This document shows positions 11,875 through 24,200 of a stretch of 44,476 nt of DNA, piece by piece. The translations under genes were made by a program, and so were the position numbers. The stretch comes from Didymodactylos carnosus (Eukaryota > Rotifera > Eurotatoria > Philodinida > Philodinidae), in contig CAJNOQ010000640.1 of NCBI GenBank assembly GCA_905250885.1, forward strand, positions 1-44,476. Direction: 5' to 3'. Position 1 is the first letter of the stretch; every line of letters begins with the position of its first letter. The notes beneath the pieces are model-generated. The model saw only the letters and a list, made by a program, of their open reading frames with translations. It had not been told where the DNA came from and searched no databases.

Positions 11875-12798
11875 TCAAGATCGTCTTCTGAAGCAACAAT
11901 TATCTTGACACGATTGACAGAAGCAACTGTCGTGACTACGTGTCATTGTGCTTCGACGTTGTGTTAACGATCGTCCAGCAAGAAGTCCGTATAAATATAT
12001 TGGTTGAAATTGGATTAAATGTGGATAAAAATTTTCTATTATTAATCGTGAAATTTCTCGCATAATGCGGCATGTTTCATCTAAATACAGTTTGGCTGAG
12101 TAATTTGTTGACAGAATTCACAATTTTGTTCGAATAAGTGGAAAAAAATGAGGCGTTTTGAATTAAAAAATTGTGGATTTTCGAAGAGAAATAGGGCTCG
12201 GCCCCTAGCGGAAGTCCATTCTTTTCGCCGTTCTACACATTGTGGAGTTGAACAAATGTATTTTACTTTAGCATTTCTCAATACGAGTATATATTGATGA
12301 TAATAAATCTGTTGATATAAATCATATGGTTGACTTAAATAAGAATAAATTTCTTCCTTCAACTGACATTGTTCTGTATAAGAATCATGTGGACAAATAG
12401 ATCTAACAAACGCATTCATACAAAAATGATCTAACGGTATGAGTGACCATACATCTCGATCGTCCATCATTATTGAGTTGAGATTTATTTCTAATTCAGC
12501 ATGAAATACTTGAGAATTATTGTCACAAAATGTTTTCTTATCCTCATCAGCTATTTGTATTGCGCTCAAAACATCAAGATTATCTAAAATGGAAAGACAA
12601 AAAGAAAGCGATAACAAAAACAGTATGAATACATTTTCGACAACAACACCCAGTCATTAGTGAGCTCCTCCAGTGCGTATGAGATCAAAAATTGAAAAAA
12701 AAAGGCAGAAAATATTACGTAATAATATATTACTTAATTAAATTCTTACTTCTGTAACCCAATAATTGTAAACCATCATAATTTTGATTTGAAGCCAT
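11875..12798 (-). pseudogene. RTP-like 3CxxC paralogue, copy 2, frameshifted
   Basis: Exon 1 is 12798-12750 (starts MASNQNYDG) and joins across a GT-AG intron to 12583 in frame. The rest is one uninterrupted exon, so introns 2 and 3 of copy 1 are absent here. The shared region starts LDVLSAIQIADEDKKTFCDN and includes the hallmark EWTSARGRALF and CEFC. At about 12087 the frame hits TAG: copy 1 has a TGG Trp codon in its conserved P-x-W-Y motif, while this copy reads TG then TAT. One missing G shifts the frame, after which DETCRIMREISRLIIENF continues in the next frame to a stop at 11875. The first Cys pair is spaced CSTPQC rather than CxxC. It may be a recent pseudogene, an allele, or an assembly error; the rest of the reading frame is well preserved. 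Confidence 0.75.
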
Positions 12799-14931
12799 TT
12801 GCTGCCCTAGAGATTGTTTCTTACGTACGAATCTAATAAGATTTCAATAAGACGATGACAAGAATCAAGTAAAGGTCTACAAAAATTTTATAATTTTTTT
12901 TACCAATTTTTTATATAAGTGATAGAAAATCAACTGATTTTGATAAAAAGAACGTAATAAATTTCTTTTTCTTTTTTCAGTTAATGATATGAATGATACA
13001 TTGTACTAACTGTTTTTTTCCCATCATTTATTAAGTAAATAAAACAAAAAAAAAAGAAAAAAAGAAGGAATTTATAAGGCTAATCATAAGGCTGTTTTAT
13101 CTGTTCGAAAGTATCTGAAAGATCAAACCTGCATAGTACACTATATTTAATATAATTGTTTTAAAATGACGTTGTGACACAACATTCTCCCATAATGTCT
13201 TTGGAATCCCACGATTAGTAGATAAAGAAAACTTATTCTCCACATTCCTTCAGAATCTAAGAAGAAGACGCTAGACACGTCTCCATTTCTTAAAAGCCTA
13301 AAACGGATAGATTTTGCCCGTATATAAAACTTCTCACAGTTATTTTTCTGGGATGGGGTCAAAACTAACATTTTCTTAAGATTTCAAGGTAATCAAAATA
13401 TGGAGTGCTCCTTGAAAAAAGGTATTAGTTTCAAAAATCTGGTTGAAAAATGATTAAAAAACTTTTCAAAAAATTCTGATGAATTCTTATGAATATCTTA
13501 TAAGATTTTTATAAATTTTCCTACCAGAATCAGTGAATTTCTTATCATTTTCGTGCCACTTTTTATATAAGACATTTGTAAAAAACCAATAAGATTCTTA
13601 TCAAAATTAACAAGATATTTTTCGATTAGGATGTTGTGTGTGGTGATTGTTTTCTATTTCTATCAATTGTTCATTCGGTTTTGTTTTGATATTTTTCACT
13701 TTTTAATACAATTTTCGTGTCGTAAAGAACATTTTTTGGTTAGAAATTTATAACTGCTGTCATTCACTGCTGATAATGCCAGTATGTAATAAAGTTTGTT
13801 ATTTCTTTTTAGCCATATTTTGTTCATGTACAATTGAAATACTCACTTGTTTCTTTATTTCTTTTGTTTCTGTAGATAAATAAATGTCAACGTGTTCACC
13901 ACTATCATCTATTATGGGTACTGCCCCCATTATGTTTATTATTAAATGGGACTATTTTATTTTCTCTTAGTAGATATCTATTACTGGGTTATTTCTCATG
14001 TGAGTTCATGATGTGCTTATCAGTTTTCTGAGAATATATTGTAATTTTACCTAATTTCAAAATTGCCATTGTCTAATCAAAATGATTCAATATACTGTAA
14101 AAGAAAAGAAGAAAGAAACAAAAATTGCATAATTTTCAAAACATCATAGTAGCTGAAATATTCTCTTTTTCTATTATTTGGTAATTTTCAGTTGGTATTA
14201 TTACGGTATTTTCCAGCATTTAATTTTATGATTCACATGAATAATAAACATACGTTTGCCTGAATTACATGACTAAATAGAACTATGACTACTTGTTCTA
14301 ATATGTTTCTTAATTTATTTATTGTTATCGAAAGAAACATGTTGTCATATATTCCACGGAGATATTATAAATCTATTGAAATATGTTTAGTCAATGTGTA
14401 AAAAATACTATGATTTGACAATCGAATATTGTCAATAAAGCAGTTAAAGACTAAATTAAAAAAACATTACCTTTCTCCATGTGGCATTTTTTTCTTTATG
14501 TATATAGGAATAGGAAGTAAGGACATGTGGAAAGATATGAAATCATTCTTTGGAAAATTACTGCTCAATCTGAGATAAACATATTACTTAAATAGTTTAG
14601 TTTCGATATTTCTACTTTATATCTGGTCATTTTTATATAAAGCGTCAGTAATATTGGTTAAATGAGCAGTCGTTATTCTTGATCATTGGAGAAATAAATA
14701 CAGTCAAAACTAATTTAGTAGAGAAATACGCTATCTTTTACAACAATGACTATTGTCTATATTCACTTTTTCTTCAAAAAATTACTAAATCTTCTCTCTA
14801 ATCTCTTTCTAAGAGAGATCATAGACTGCATAGTTTTGTACCTTGGGATACTGAAAAAGTCTAAAAGTTTACATTAAAATAAAATTTCAGAAATAACGTA
14901 TTTTTCAAGGTAAAAAGCGAAAATCTGCGAG

Positions 14932-15799
14932 AAGCCCCTCTCCCCGGATCAGAAACCTATCTCAGCCCAGGTAGGTCTGATCTGAACGAAACTTTCAGGG
15001 AATGTTGACCATGTCAAAGTGTGGTACGAAATTTTTTTTTGACGTCACTAGCAACTGTTCGTGAGAGAGCTTCACAACAAGGACCAAAAATAGGCGTCTG
15101 CCATTCACAAGAATTCTCACTTCAGGTAAATGATAGAGAGCTCGGGCTGGTTTTGTTTTGTGTTAAATACCTATGCCTAGGAGTTGATAGAACCCAGTTT
15201 TGAATTTCTCATTTACTGATTTCTGGTGCCTAACAGAACTTCAAAGTCCGAAAAATCTTACAAAGTTTCTTAGAAATCCGCGTGTCTATAAAAAATAGAA
15301 GCATAATTTAAAAATCGGACTCTGTCAACTTCTAGCTATAGGTGTTATCTACAAATCAAAAAAAAGAAAAACTTCCTTCGATGTATCGTTACCGAGAATT
15401 CCTGTGCGTGGCGATAGCCCTGAACCTAAAAAACAGTCTTAAGAAAAACGCAAAATAAGTTTTGATTCTGTTAAATGCATTGTACTTAAAAACTGTTTGA
15501 ACGTTAAATAATTTGTCGATATTTTGCTACAGGTTATCCGTCATGGCGGATCTAATGAACATGCATACGGTCATGTGCGGCACATGCGTGCGCTTATGCA
15601 ATAAAAGTGTAAAAAAGCCAAAGTTTTTTACTATGAGGCTTCTGAAAACTCGCTCAAAAGCTATGAAAAACCTATCCTATCGACAGAAAAATTATGTCAT
15701 TAGAAAGTAGACACTTTGGGCTATCCAACCATGTGCTTTTCTCAAAATTAATATTATTGCCGAAAATCGGCATTTCTGACCGGGAGAGGGGGGGGCCTT
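14932..15799. mobile_element. TIR-bounded non-autonomous element
   Basis: The left boundary AAGCCCCTCTCCCCGGATCA (14932) pairs with the right boundary (about 15775-15799), whose reverse complement reads AAGGCCCCCCCCTCTCCCGG followed by TCAGAA. This gives an imperfect terminal inverted repeat of about 24 bp around 868 bp. The interior is less AT-rich than its surroundings and contains only short ORFs (15021-15203, 15513-15710) of no recognised family. I did not identify a target duplication. Confidence 0.5.
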
Positions 15800-15895
15800 A
15801 ACTGAATTGAATTGAATTTATTTTACGCAAAAGTTAGGATATCACAAAAAAAGGTCAAAAAAACTTATGGCCTCCATAGATACCCTGTAATAACC
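15800..15895 (-). mobile_element. Probable LINE 3' tail fragment
   Basis: Read on the minus strand this ends with AAAATAAATTCAATTCAATT, an AATAAA-like signal running into a TTCAA tandem tail, as seen at 3' ends of some LINEs. It abuts the right end of the TIR element. There is no coding sequence, so this is a weak call. Confidence 0.3.
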
Positions 15896-17954
15896 GAACT
15901 AAGTATTCATTAATAAATCTATAGTGTGCATGTATGATTATTGAGTTTTCATTTTGGGAGAGTATCAATACACCCGAGAATAGTTCATGAAAGGAGTTTC
16001 AATAGACGTAGATATCTTTGCAATCGTATAGGTTAACAATACCAATTTAAACTACATGCTTCTTTTTGATATATACAGCATATCTAGTAACTATCAGCTT
16101 CGAGAACTGACTTAAAAGTCGATCATGCATTTATTATGTTATTATTGTATTTTTAAGTTTTTCCGAATTCTTCCGTAATATAATATGATGATATTTTTTA
16201 AATTTGTGTAATCTTTCAATGTTGATAGTATGTGGTTAACAGAACAGAAAGATAGAGGTAACATCTTTTATTTGGATGTACTATGGGTGGACTCTATATG
16301 TATATTTTTATGGATGTACTAAATAACTTTGCGTTTGAGAACAAAAACAGGTAGGTGTATTTGATTGTATAAAACTTTTAAATTCTTCCATTCAAATTTT
16401 CTTGTCATTACCCATTTATTTTTAGTTTTATATAGAGAACATGTATGTGTAGGGATGAGATAAATATCTGAAGAAAAAAATGTCAGTATGAATTCAAGTT
16501 TTAAAAAAATAAGAAGCTAAATAGTAACGAACAAAGGAAAGAAAATATAAGAAAAATGAATGAGAAAAAATAAAATGTTTGTTTTTTTCAAATCTATATC
16601 TGATGATTAATTCCAATAAAATTTGCCTTGTCATGTATATCTCACTTTATTCTCAAGGACACAGATAGGGCATTTTCGTTGATTTCTTCTGATAAAATAC
16701 ATACCTGGTGCGTTAGTTATTCACCGTTATCATCAGCTGTGAATTATTAGTATTTTTCATCAAAAATTTCTAAAAGAAACAACATAAAGAAAATAATCAA
16801 CACATTAATCAACATAGTATGAATCAATAACACAAATCTAAGAAATTTTATTAAATCTGAGTATCTAAAATGTTTAATAGTAGAAATCTGATAGCACCTA
16901 ATCAATAGTGTCCGAAAAAAAACCATACAATTAAAAATTATGTCATTAGAATATCGATAAATAAAGCATCATACCGATTCAATGTTTCTGCATCTAACAT
17001 TTTTTTCTGTATAAATGATATTTAATCATGAATTTTGTGTCAGTTTAACAGTACGAACAACTTCAGGAAATAAATAACCAAATATAAAGTAAAAATTTAG
17101 TTTCCATTTTATACAATTTTCATATGAGAGAAACCTATTTGTTTCTTATCCACACAAATCATGATAACTGACAATGTGAAAACTTTCAGAAACGTTAAAG
17201 CAAATTCGAAAAAGTGTCGAAGTCTTGTGACATTTTGAAACAAGAACACTTTTTCAAATATATCTGGAAACGATCTATTTAATGGTATATAAGAAGTTTA
17301 CCAAAAACTTTACATAAATTAAAAAAGTTTATTTTACAAATTTTGTCTAATATTTCCTCAGTGAGTTTTCTAGTCTATGCAAATATTTTATAAATTCTTA
17401 TTTTTCTAGTATGTTCCCCTAGCATTTTAGATGGTCACCAATTTGCCTTTAAATCTTCAATAGCAAATATTTTCATACATTAGTTTTAGATTATAATACC
17501 GAAACGTCAAATATATGATGAATCATTACAGACTCTCGTTAAACTTATTGGGTTGCTGCACAGGCCTTGGAATTATACCAACATGCTCAATTGACTAACT
17601 GTGTGATAATCAGAAAAATCGTTTACTTTTGAAATATAATATATAAGACAAATCAAGCATAGATTGAAAAATTTTTTATCAATTAACTCATGTAATACGA
17701 TAATAAATGAAATCAAAGGTTATTGCGTCTTATATTCGATCTGTATATATATGTGAGAGTAAAAAACTACTTCTGCCTATAATTTAAAACTTCCAAAACA
17801 ATTCAAAATAAAGAAATATACTTTTTACATCATGCACAGGAATACAATTCATTGTCTAATTATTATTAGTAAGAAAAAAACAGTATTATAGATTTTCTAT
17901 CTTGTTAATGAAAAGGTTTAAAAATGTAGCGCACCAGTTGTGTTGTATATATTA

Positions 17955-18670
17955 ATGCCAAATTTTAAACGGTTTTTCTTTTGTTTTTTTATTTTTATTC
18001 TTGTTTTAGGTTTGTTTTTATGTCAGAATACAGTGAAATCAACATATTATGATTATCCTGATGACGATGATCCTCTGGAGGTGTCACTACATATTGAGAC
18101 AACTAGATCAACAGACGATGTTGCTATGAGTGATGATATCGAACAAGATGCTACAAGCGATGATATCGAACAAGATGCTACAACGGATGATTACAACGAT
18201 GTTTACTACGATGACTTCAAAGAAGAGGAGACAACATCAAAACTGTCAGATGAGACACCAACAACGGTGTTATATACCGAGGAATTAACTAACGGAGAAC
18301 GTATCTCGTCGTTTGAAAGTGAGAACATATAAGAACTAATCTACGGTAGTTCAGTGCATATCATTGCTTTAGATACAACAGATGAACAAGCAAGTGGCAA
18401 TGAAACATTAGTTGACGATGAGAAAGGTAAGTTTTGGGTAAGGCTTTGTTAATTTTCACAACCATCCCTAACTCAAAGTATTTTATCAATTTATTTGTTG
18501 TTTTATTTTCAGCCAACAGCGTATTCTTCAAGCATAGAATATTATTTATCACAGTCGGTATATCAATGTTATTAATTCTCACTATCACTGTATTAATTAT
18601 TTTATATTTTCACACAACAGCGAAATATCGTTATTATCGAAAAGGTCAACAAGATCCAACTTTAAAATGA
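17955..18670 (+). CDS. Small acidic type I membrane protein, unknown family
   Basis: Three exons: 17955-18318, 18373-18426, 18513-18670, giving 191 residues. The N-terminus has a basic start then a hydrophobic run (KRFFFCFFIFILVLGLFL), a signal peptide or signal anchor. The middle is strongly acidic and Thr/Ser-rich, with an exact tandem repeat DDIEQDAT (codons about 56-71). Near the C-terminus a hydrophobic segment (ILFITVGISMLLILTITVLI) is followed by a short basic, Tyr-rich tail. This is the layout of a single-pass protein with a highly charged ectodomain. Intron 1 is 54 nt (GTGAG...TTTAG); unspliced, it would introduce an in-frame TAA. I recognise no family. The start was chosen as the first ATG before the hydrophobic run; the upstream TAG at 17927-17929 may be a splice acceptor. 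Confidence 0.7.
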
Positions 18671-21272
18671 TAACAAATAAATGTTGTTTATCGATGCGAC
18701 TAAAAACCCATTAAGTGTACTTGTAATTCTTTACAAATGTAAATTTCGTGTTGGAAAGGGAACGTCATCAATTATTTGCAAGTTTTTCTTATATTCATGA
18801 TGTGGATAATTCAATTTTGATACTCAATTATTGTTTTAATCTCGAATCAAGAAAAGTCCTATCATTAATCTTGGAAAGGAACCCAGTAAATATAGCTCTC
18901 TTTCAGCAATCAATGAATAAGAAGCAAACTCCATTAATCAATTTTTAACCAAAAGAAATATATTGAGAATAGAACATGATGAATGAGTAATTGAGTTAAA
19001 AGTAAAAATTGCTCATAATATCAACTACACTTTAGCAAATTTGAGACGATGTTTTTATAGTATTATAGCATTCATCCAGAAAACATCTTACAGAATCTCT
19101 TAGCTATTTTCAAGTTGCAAATCTGTAGATTACTGAATATAATTTCATAAGGTTGCCTCTGATTATGTTTTACAGAATAACCAAGCATAATGTTGTTTTG
19201 GAGAACTGAGCATAAATATGTAAATGCAATTAAGAAATTCACTATCATCAAAGAGTTCTGCTCTATATGTGATCAGTTTTAAACGAATAACAAAGTATGC
19301 TAAGTTAAAATCAATACAGATGTTGCCTGTGACTGGCGAGTTGAAAGATCTTACACAAAACACACAAGAGCTCCAGGCTGATAATGTCCCGATTTTGGGG
19401 ATTTTCCACTAAGTCAAACTCAGATAGGGGAAGTATTTTTGGTCAAACTGTTACTGCTATTCAACGCAGATTAATGAGATAATTCACAGAAATCGGAGAA
19501 TTATCATCAAAGATTAGTCACTACACAATATCATAAAAAGTAATTGTTACAAGCCGCTATTTTAACGAAATTTTATCGCTTGCTTCTAGCCTTATTTTTA
19601 ATCCGTTTTTCAATTCAAAACATTAGCCAAAACCGACACTAGATCATCGTAGAAAGTCATTAACTTCATTCGTCATGGTAGTAGAGTGCGATCATAAAGT
19701 AAAAACTGATGTTCCTCATGAGTAAAATTCTATCCCACACAAACAGGTAGTAAGATATACTATTGCTGGTTTAGCGCATATTATATTTTAAACGTATTTA
19801 ATTAATACCTTGTCATATTTATTACCGTTTACGTAGGGAAAGGAAATTGTTTTGTTGACGAGTGTTCTATTGCTTTAATGGGAATTAGTGATGGAAAATT
19901 GACGATCATCAGTTTGTATTATATATAACTTTGCATATAATGAACACAGGACATTTCGTTGATGTCTATTGATGTGATATGATATTCCGTTTTTCAGCAA
20001 AGCGCTGAACGTTCCATCAAAAGAGTGAGACATAAAGCTTGGTCTCTAAGCACAATAGAAGTACTAAGTAAAATCAATGACGTAAGAAAGTAGAAAAAAA
20101 TGAACTCTATCCGTTTTCTTTTTCACATGTTTATTTTCAATTTTTATTTATTCTTCGGTCTGAATTTTATATATATATACTGATACATATGTTTTCACAA
20201 CTCATCCTTCATATCCACCTCGTTACATCGCCTTTTCGTTGTACATTATATCTTCCTGATAGTAAATTGGTCGATTCTATACGCTAAAAAATTTTTGAAT
20301 AATAAACCGACTATTTTTGTGTTTTTATTCAACTCGCTTTAATTCATCCAGCTGATCTATCCCTGGTTTAGATCACATCTTCTAATTGTTTGATTCGAAA
20401 TAACGGAACATACGCTTGTACGGCAATCAATGCGTACACACACAATGTACATGGCTGGTTCCGTACGACATCTGCCTTGTATATTAGAAAAAAGTGTTTA
20501 TCACCTTCTCTCTTAAAAAAAACAGAGACAAATTGTTCAGTTCTTTCAATATCGTTTTTTCTCTTTTGCATCAATATGTTGCAACACAGAAGCGTGATTG
20601 ATCCATTTATGAAATATTGCTCTACGCTTTACCAACGTTCCGTGTTTTGCGAACCGACAGAACGCAAAACATATTTTTTTCATACCCTAGACTAAAGTCA
20701 AATGAATTTATATATTATATGAGGTGATTCTCTTTAGCGTCTAGAAATTACCATCAGCGGTCGAGTTTTGTCAGAGAGAATAAAGACACTTTCGAATAAA
20801 CATATTCCGATAGTCCCAGATTCTAGAGTAGGTCCAGTTATACATGTGAAAAAGTTTTCAGATTAAACGAATGTGTTTTGTCAGAGATTTAAGAATTATC
20901 AGATGCTCAAAGCTGTAAAGTTTTCAGTATTTACTATAGTAAAAAAGAACTTTTTCCTTTAGTTTGATACGTAACTCAGTTCATTCTACAATCTGAACAT
21001 ATCATAATTTCTTCATTCGAAAGTTTTGAATGGATCTCAAAGCTGTGAAATCTGTCTTCGGTTTATAGTGACAAAATGTATATAAGTTTTGAAAATAGAG
21101 TTTATACTGTGCTTCGATTATAGAGAAGCTTTGTATTTCTAATGCGTAGATCAAGCTTTAGAAAATATCGAGGCATACTATGAATGTACGTACAATTTGT
21201 CAAAAAATACCCGTTAACAACACTATTTGTTGAAAAGAGGAGTATTTATCAGTATTTATTTTATTTTAGATA
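18671..21272. other. Intergenic region, no gene supported
   Basis: ORFs at 18748-18948, 19163-19412 and 20368-20695 overlap in opposite frames, show no family resemblance and no splice-linked continuation. No repeat structure stood out. The sequence just before 21273 ends in TTTTAG, a potential splice acceptor for the next gene. Confidence 0.5.
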
Positions 21273-24200
21273 ATGAGCAACGAGAATTCTGTACTACCCC
21301 CGTTAAATCTTTTACATCCATCTCCAATCCTCCATCATTTCAACATCACGTCAACAAATGCTTCGTCAAAAAGAGCAAAACCCCCTCCGTTGAATCTGCC
21401 CACTGATAACAATTTGTCTGATGATTATTTGAACGATTGTCGCGTTTCCTTTCAAACTAATAAAAGTAGTGATAATAACGGGGAACAAAAACCAGTCAAC
21501 AGATCGAACTCAAACGATAAAAAACATGAACAAAGCGAAAATATGGAAAAAAGACACCTTAACCTATGCTCAAAAACAGCCACATGCTCACACACTCCTA
21601 AACTCTATGTAAGTGAATATAATTATTGATGTTTTTTGAAGCAGTTTTTCCTCTAGTCTTTGTTTGATCATTTTAAATATTGTGACGTAAATGTCAGATC
21701 ACTTATTTCTTAAGAAGCTTAAAAGGCATTTCACATAATCTTTTGCAACCGTTTCATATTTAGGAGATTTTTATTCATCTTTAAAACAAACTTTTTTTTC
21801 TATTTTTTTAAAGTGTTGATACTTTCTGAAATTTCAGATCTTACCGGTACGTCAACGCGAAAATATACTAGATAATATTTCAAGCGATACAAGACAAAAG
21901 AAACAAAATTTGGTAGTCAAGTAAGCTTCGCTATTTTAGTTTAATGTGGTATACGATGATGATTTAGTTATCTGTCAATCCTCTGAGATTTTCTGATGTT
22001 TATTTTAAACACACAACTGAGTATACCATCCATTTATTGTTTTCACGTGCACTTCTCTCTTCTGTTTTCATAGAAATCGTGCAAAAACAGCGTCAGATTC
22101 AGATTGCATTGATTTACTGCGCGTTATAACTCAGAAATCAATATCGAATGATGTGGCTCAATTGTTAGATAAATATAAGAAGGTATATCATTTTTTATCA
22201 GCTGCTTATCAGAAGTGAATGTTTATGTTCTGTCTTGGGACAAGGCATCTATATAAAAAGTTTACCATGGAATTGGACAGACTTTTTGAAAAATTAATCT
22301 CGTATAAATTACCTTCTCAAAAGCTGTTACGCTCTCAAATGATTACGACAAAACGGGTTTTGTGTTACGGTTACTGAATCGAACTTAAACTGATAAAAAG
22401 AGAAAATTGATGGAAATTATTGGTTTCTTCAATAGATTTTGTAGACACCTATTTGTTTGTTTGTTTTAATTTGTCTGTTCCCCACTGAACGTTTTTGAGA
22501 CATGATGTAAAGTAGTGATGGACAGAAATACCACGAAACGAAAGAAAATGAACGAATTGCTTAATTTTCTGTTCTTTTCGGTACGGCTACAACGAGTATG
22601 TCATTTGTTTTGTTTGTGACTGAGATGGAATATACGTTATTTCGTAATTTCGTTCAGAAAGCGAAATAAAATTACATACTTCCTTCGTTACAGTCGTCAG
22701 AGTTTTTCTCTTTCGGCTCATTACTGGTGTAAAGAGTCCGTTTATCATTTCAGGAAATCAGGAAATCCAAGAAAAAAATTACACTTCAGGACGACGATTT
22801 CACTTGTTTGGTCTTCTTTAAATAAACAGTTTAAATCAACTGTTGAGACCATTCTGCTTCCATTTTATTAAATAATATTTTCTAATATGCAACTAACACA
22901 GATCAAGGTTTACTCTGATTATGAGAAAAAAATGAAACTCAGACTTTTATGTGTCTCCTTTTTCCGAAAACCTCTGCATCTCAGGATAAGAGTTTGTTTG
23001 CGGAATTTAGCAAGATACAGAATGAGGAGCAATGTAGTGATATCGGATAGAAAAGGCATCCAAAAAATCTCATTCCATCTATCTCGGTTGCTGATAGGTT
23101 TTCACTCTCGTACAACTCGATCTCCCTCTAAAAGTTAGGAAAATAAGACATTTTCTGGTATACAATGATGACACACAACCTGTCAATCCTCTGATAAACT
23201 ATGTTGTTACAAAAGAAGTAACTGAGTATGCCGAAATAAAACGCTGTTCATTCGCTGAAAAAAGCGAAATAATGCGATTTTTTCAACCAGAACCAATGCT
23301 TTTTCATTAGTTTTGATGATGACTAGTATTGCTTGAATAGTAGTGATCCTACGAGGTTTCGTTTTGAAGGAATACAAAAAAATGTTTCTGAATAATTTTT
23401 ATTGGAAATAACAAAGCAAATGAGAACTTCCTGCTAATCTGTTGAAGAACAACATCAAAAGTGTAGAATCTATCCGTGAGATTAGGAAATTTCCCCCGAC
23501 GGTAAAAGATTATTATAAAATTTTCCCGACATGAAACAAAAGAAAAAACAAAACGATGCGATTTTATTGTTGATAAAACTACTGTTTCTGTTTAATTATA
23601 CATGTCTGGTTCTGGTATTTTCGTTGCTTGTTCTTGACGTAAACGTTTTAATACAATTGAGAGTAATTAGTTTTTGAAAGAACATAAAAAAGGCGATAGT
23701 CGTTAAAGGCTAACATAATTCTTCGTTTTTACAAAACCAAAAAAACTTTTTTCCCCCGATGGCCGTCGGCATAAACGGATAGATTCTGCACCTCTGAACA
23801 ACGTCGTCACTATGCCTGAGTGATTTTTATAGTCATACTTAGTGCGAATGAAAAAGAAATTAATAGATTGAAATTAACAATTAATAAACGTTTATTTATT
23901 ATCTTTTAGAATTATTTCGATACGGTCTACACAAATATTCTACAAAAGAATTCATTAACAAATATAAATGAATCAACAATACGAGCAACATTATGTTCTT
24001 TGATATTTGATGTAGGTTACATTTTTTTATTATGATCGGAAGTATGTCAACGCTTTTTCCACTGTATTTGATGATCAATCTTGGTATATATAAAAAACGT
24101 CTGATAATAATAGGAGTAATAATAATAATACAAGGTTATTTAATTGTAAATCTAACACAGACATCTATAATAGAGAAGAAAAGGCGATTTTTTTATCTGA

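Larger units (their letters stand above)
12799..17954. other. Long gene-poor region
   Basis: About 5 kb in which I cannot support a gene. It contains a TIR-bounded element at about 14932-15799 and a probable LINE tail at 15800-15895, listed separately. Around 13440-13620 there are several AATTCTTAT / ATAAGATTTTTAT type short inverted motifs. The remaining ORFs are short and low-complexity. Confidence 0.55.

Noticed and set aside
12084-12125. A 42-nt intron in 3CxxC copy 2 (GTGAAT...TTTAG) that would bypass the frameshift.
   Set aside because: It would delete the CEFC zinc ligands and the ITQP block that align with copy 1; a one-base loss in the Trp codon explains the data better.
13285-13320. 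AACGGATAGATTTTGCCC resembles the right end of the hAT-like MITEs in DNTTIP1.
   Set aside because: The match is short, lacks the CAGAGG terminus and has no partner end or duplication nearby.
18330-18332. An in-frame TAA in the acidic membrane-protein gene, suggesting a pseudogene or stop-codon readthrough.
   Set aside because: A 54-nt GT-AG intron (18319-18372, GTGAG...TTTAG) removes the stop and keeps phase 1, which matches the short introns of the neighbouring genes.
20368-20695. ORFs of 68 and 101 residues on opposite strands.
   Set aside because: They occupy the same bases in opposite directions, with no conserved motif or splice-linked exon.
22510-22730. A possible further TIR element (AGTGATGGACAG ... 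CTCATTACTGG) in DNTTIP1 intron 3.
   Set aside because: The proposed ends pair poorly and no target duplication was seen.
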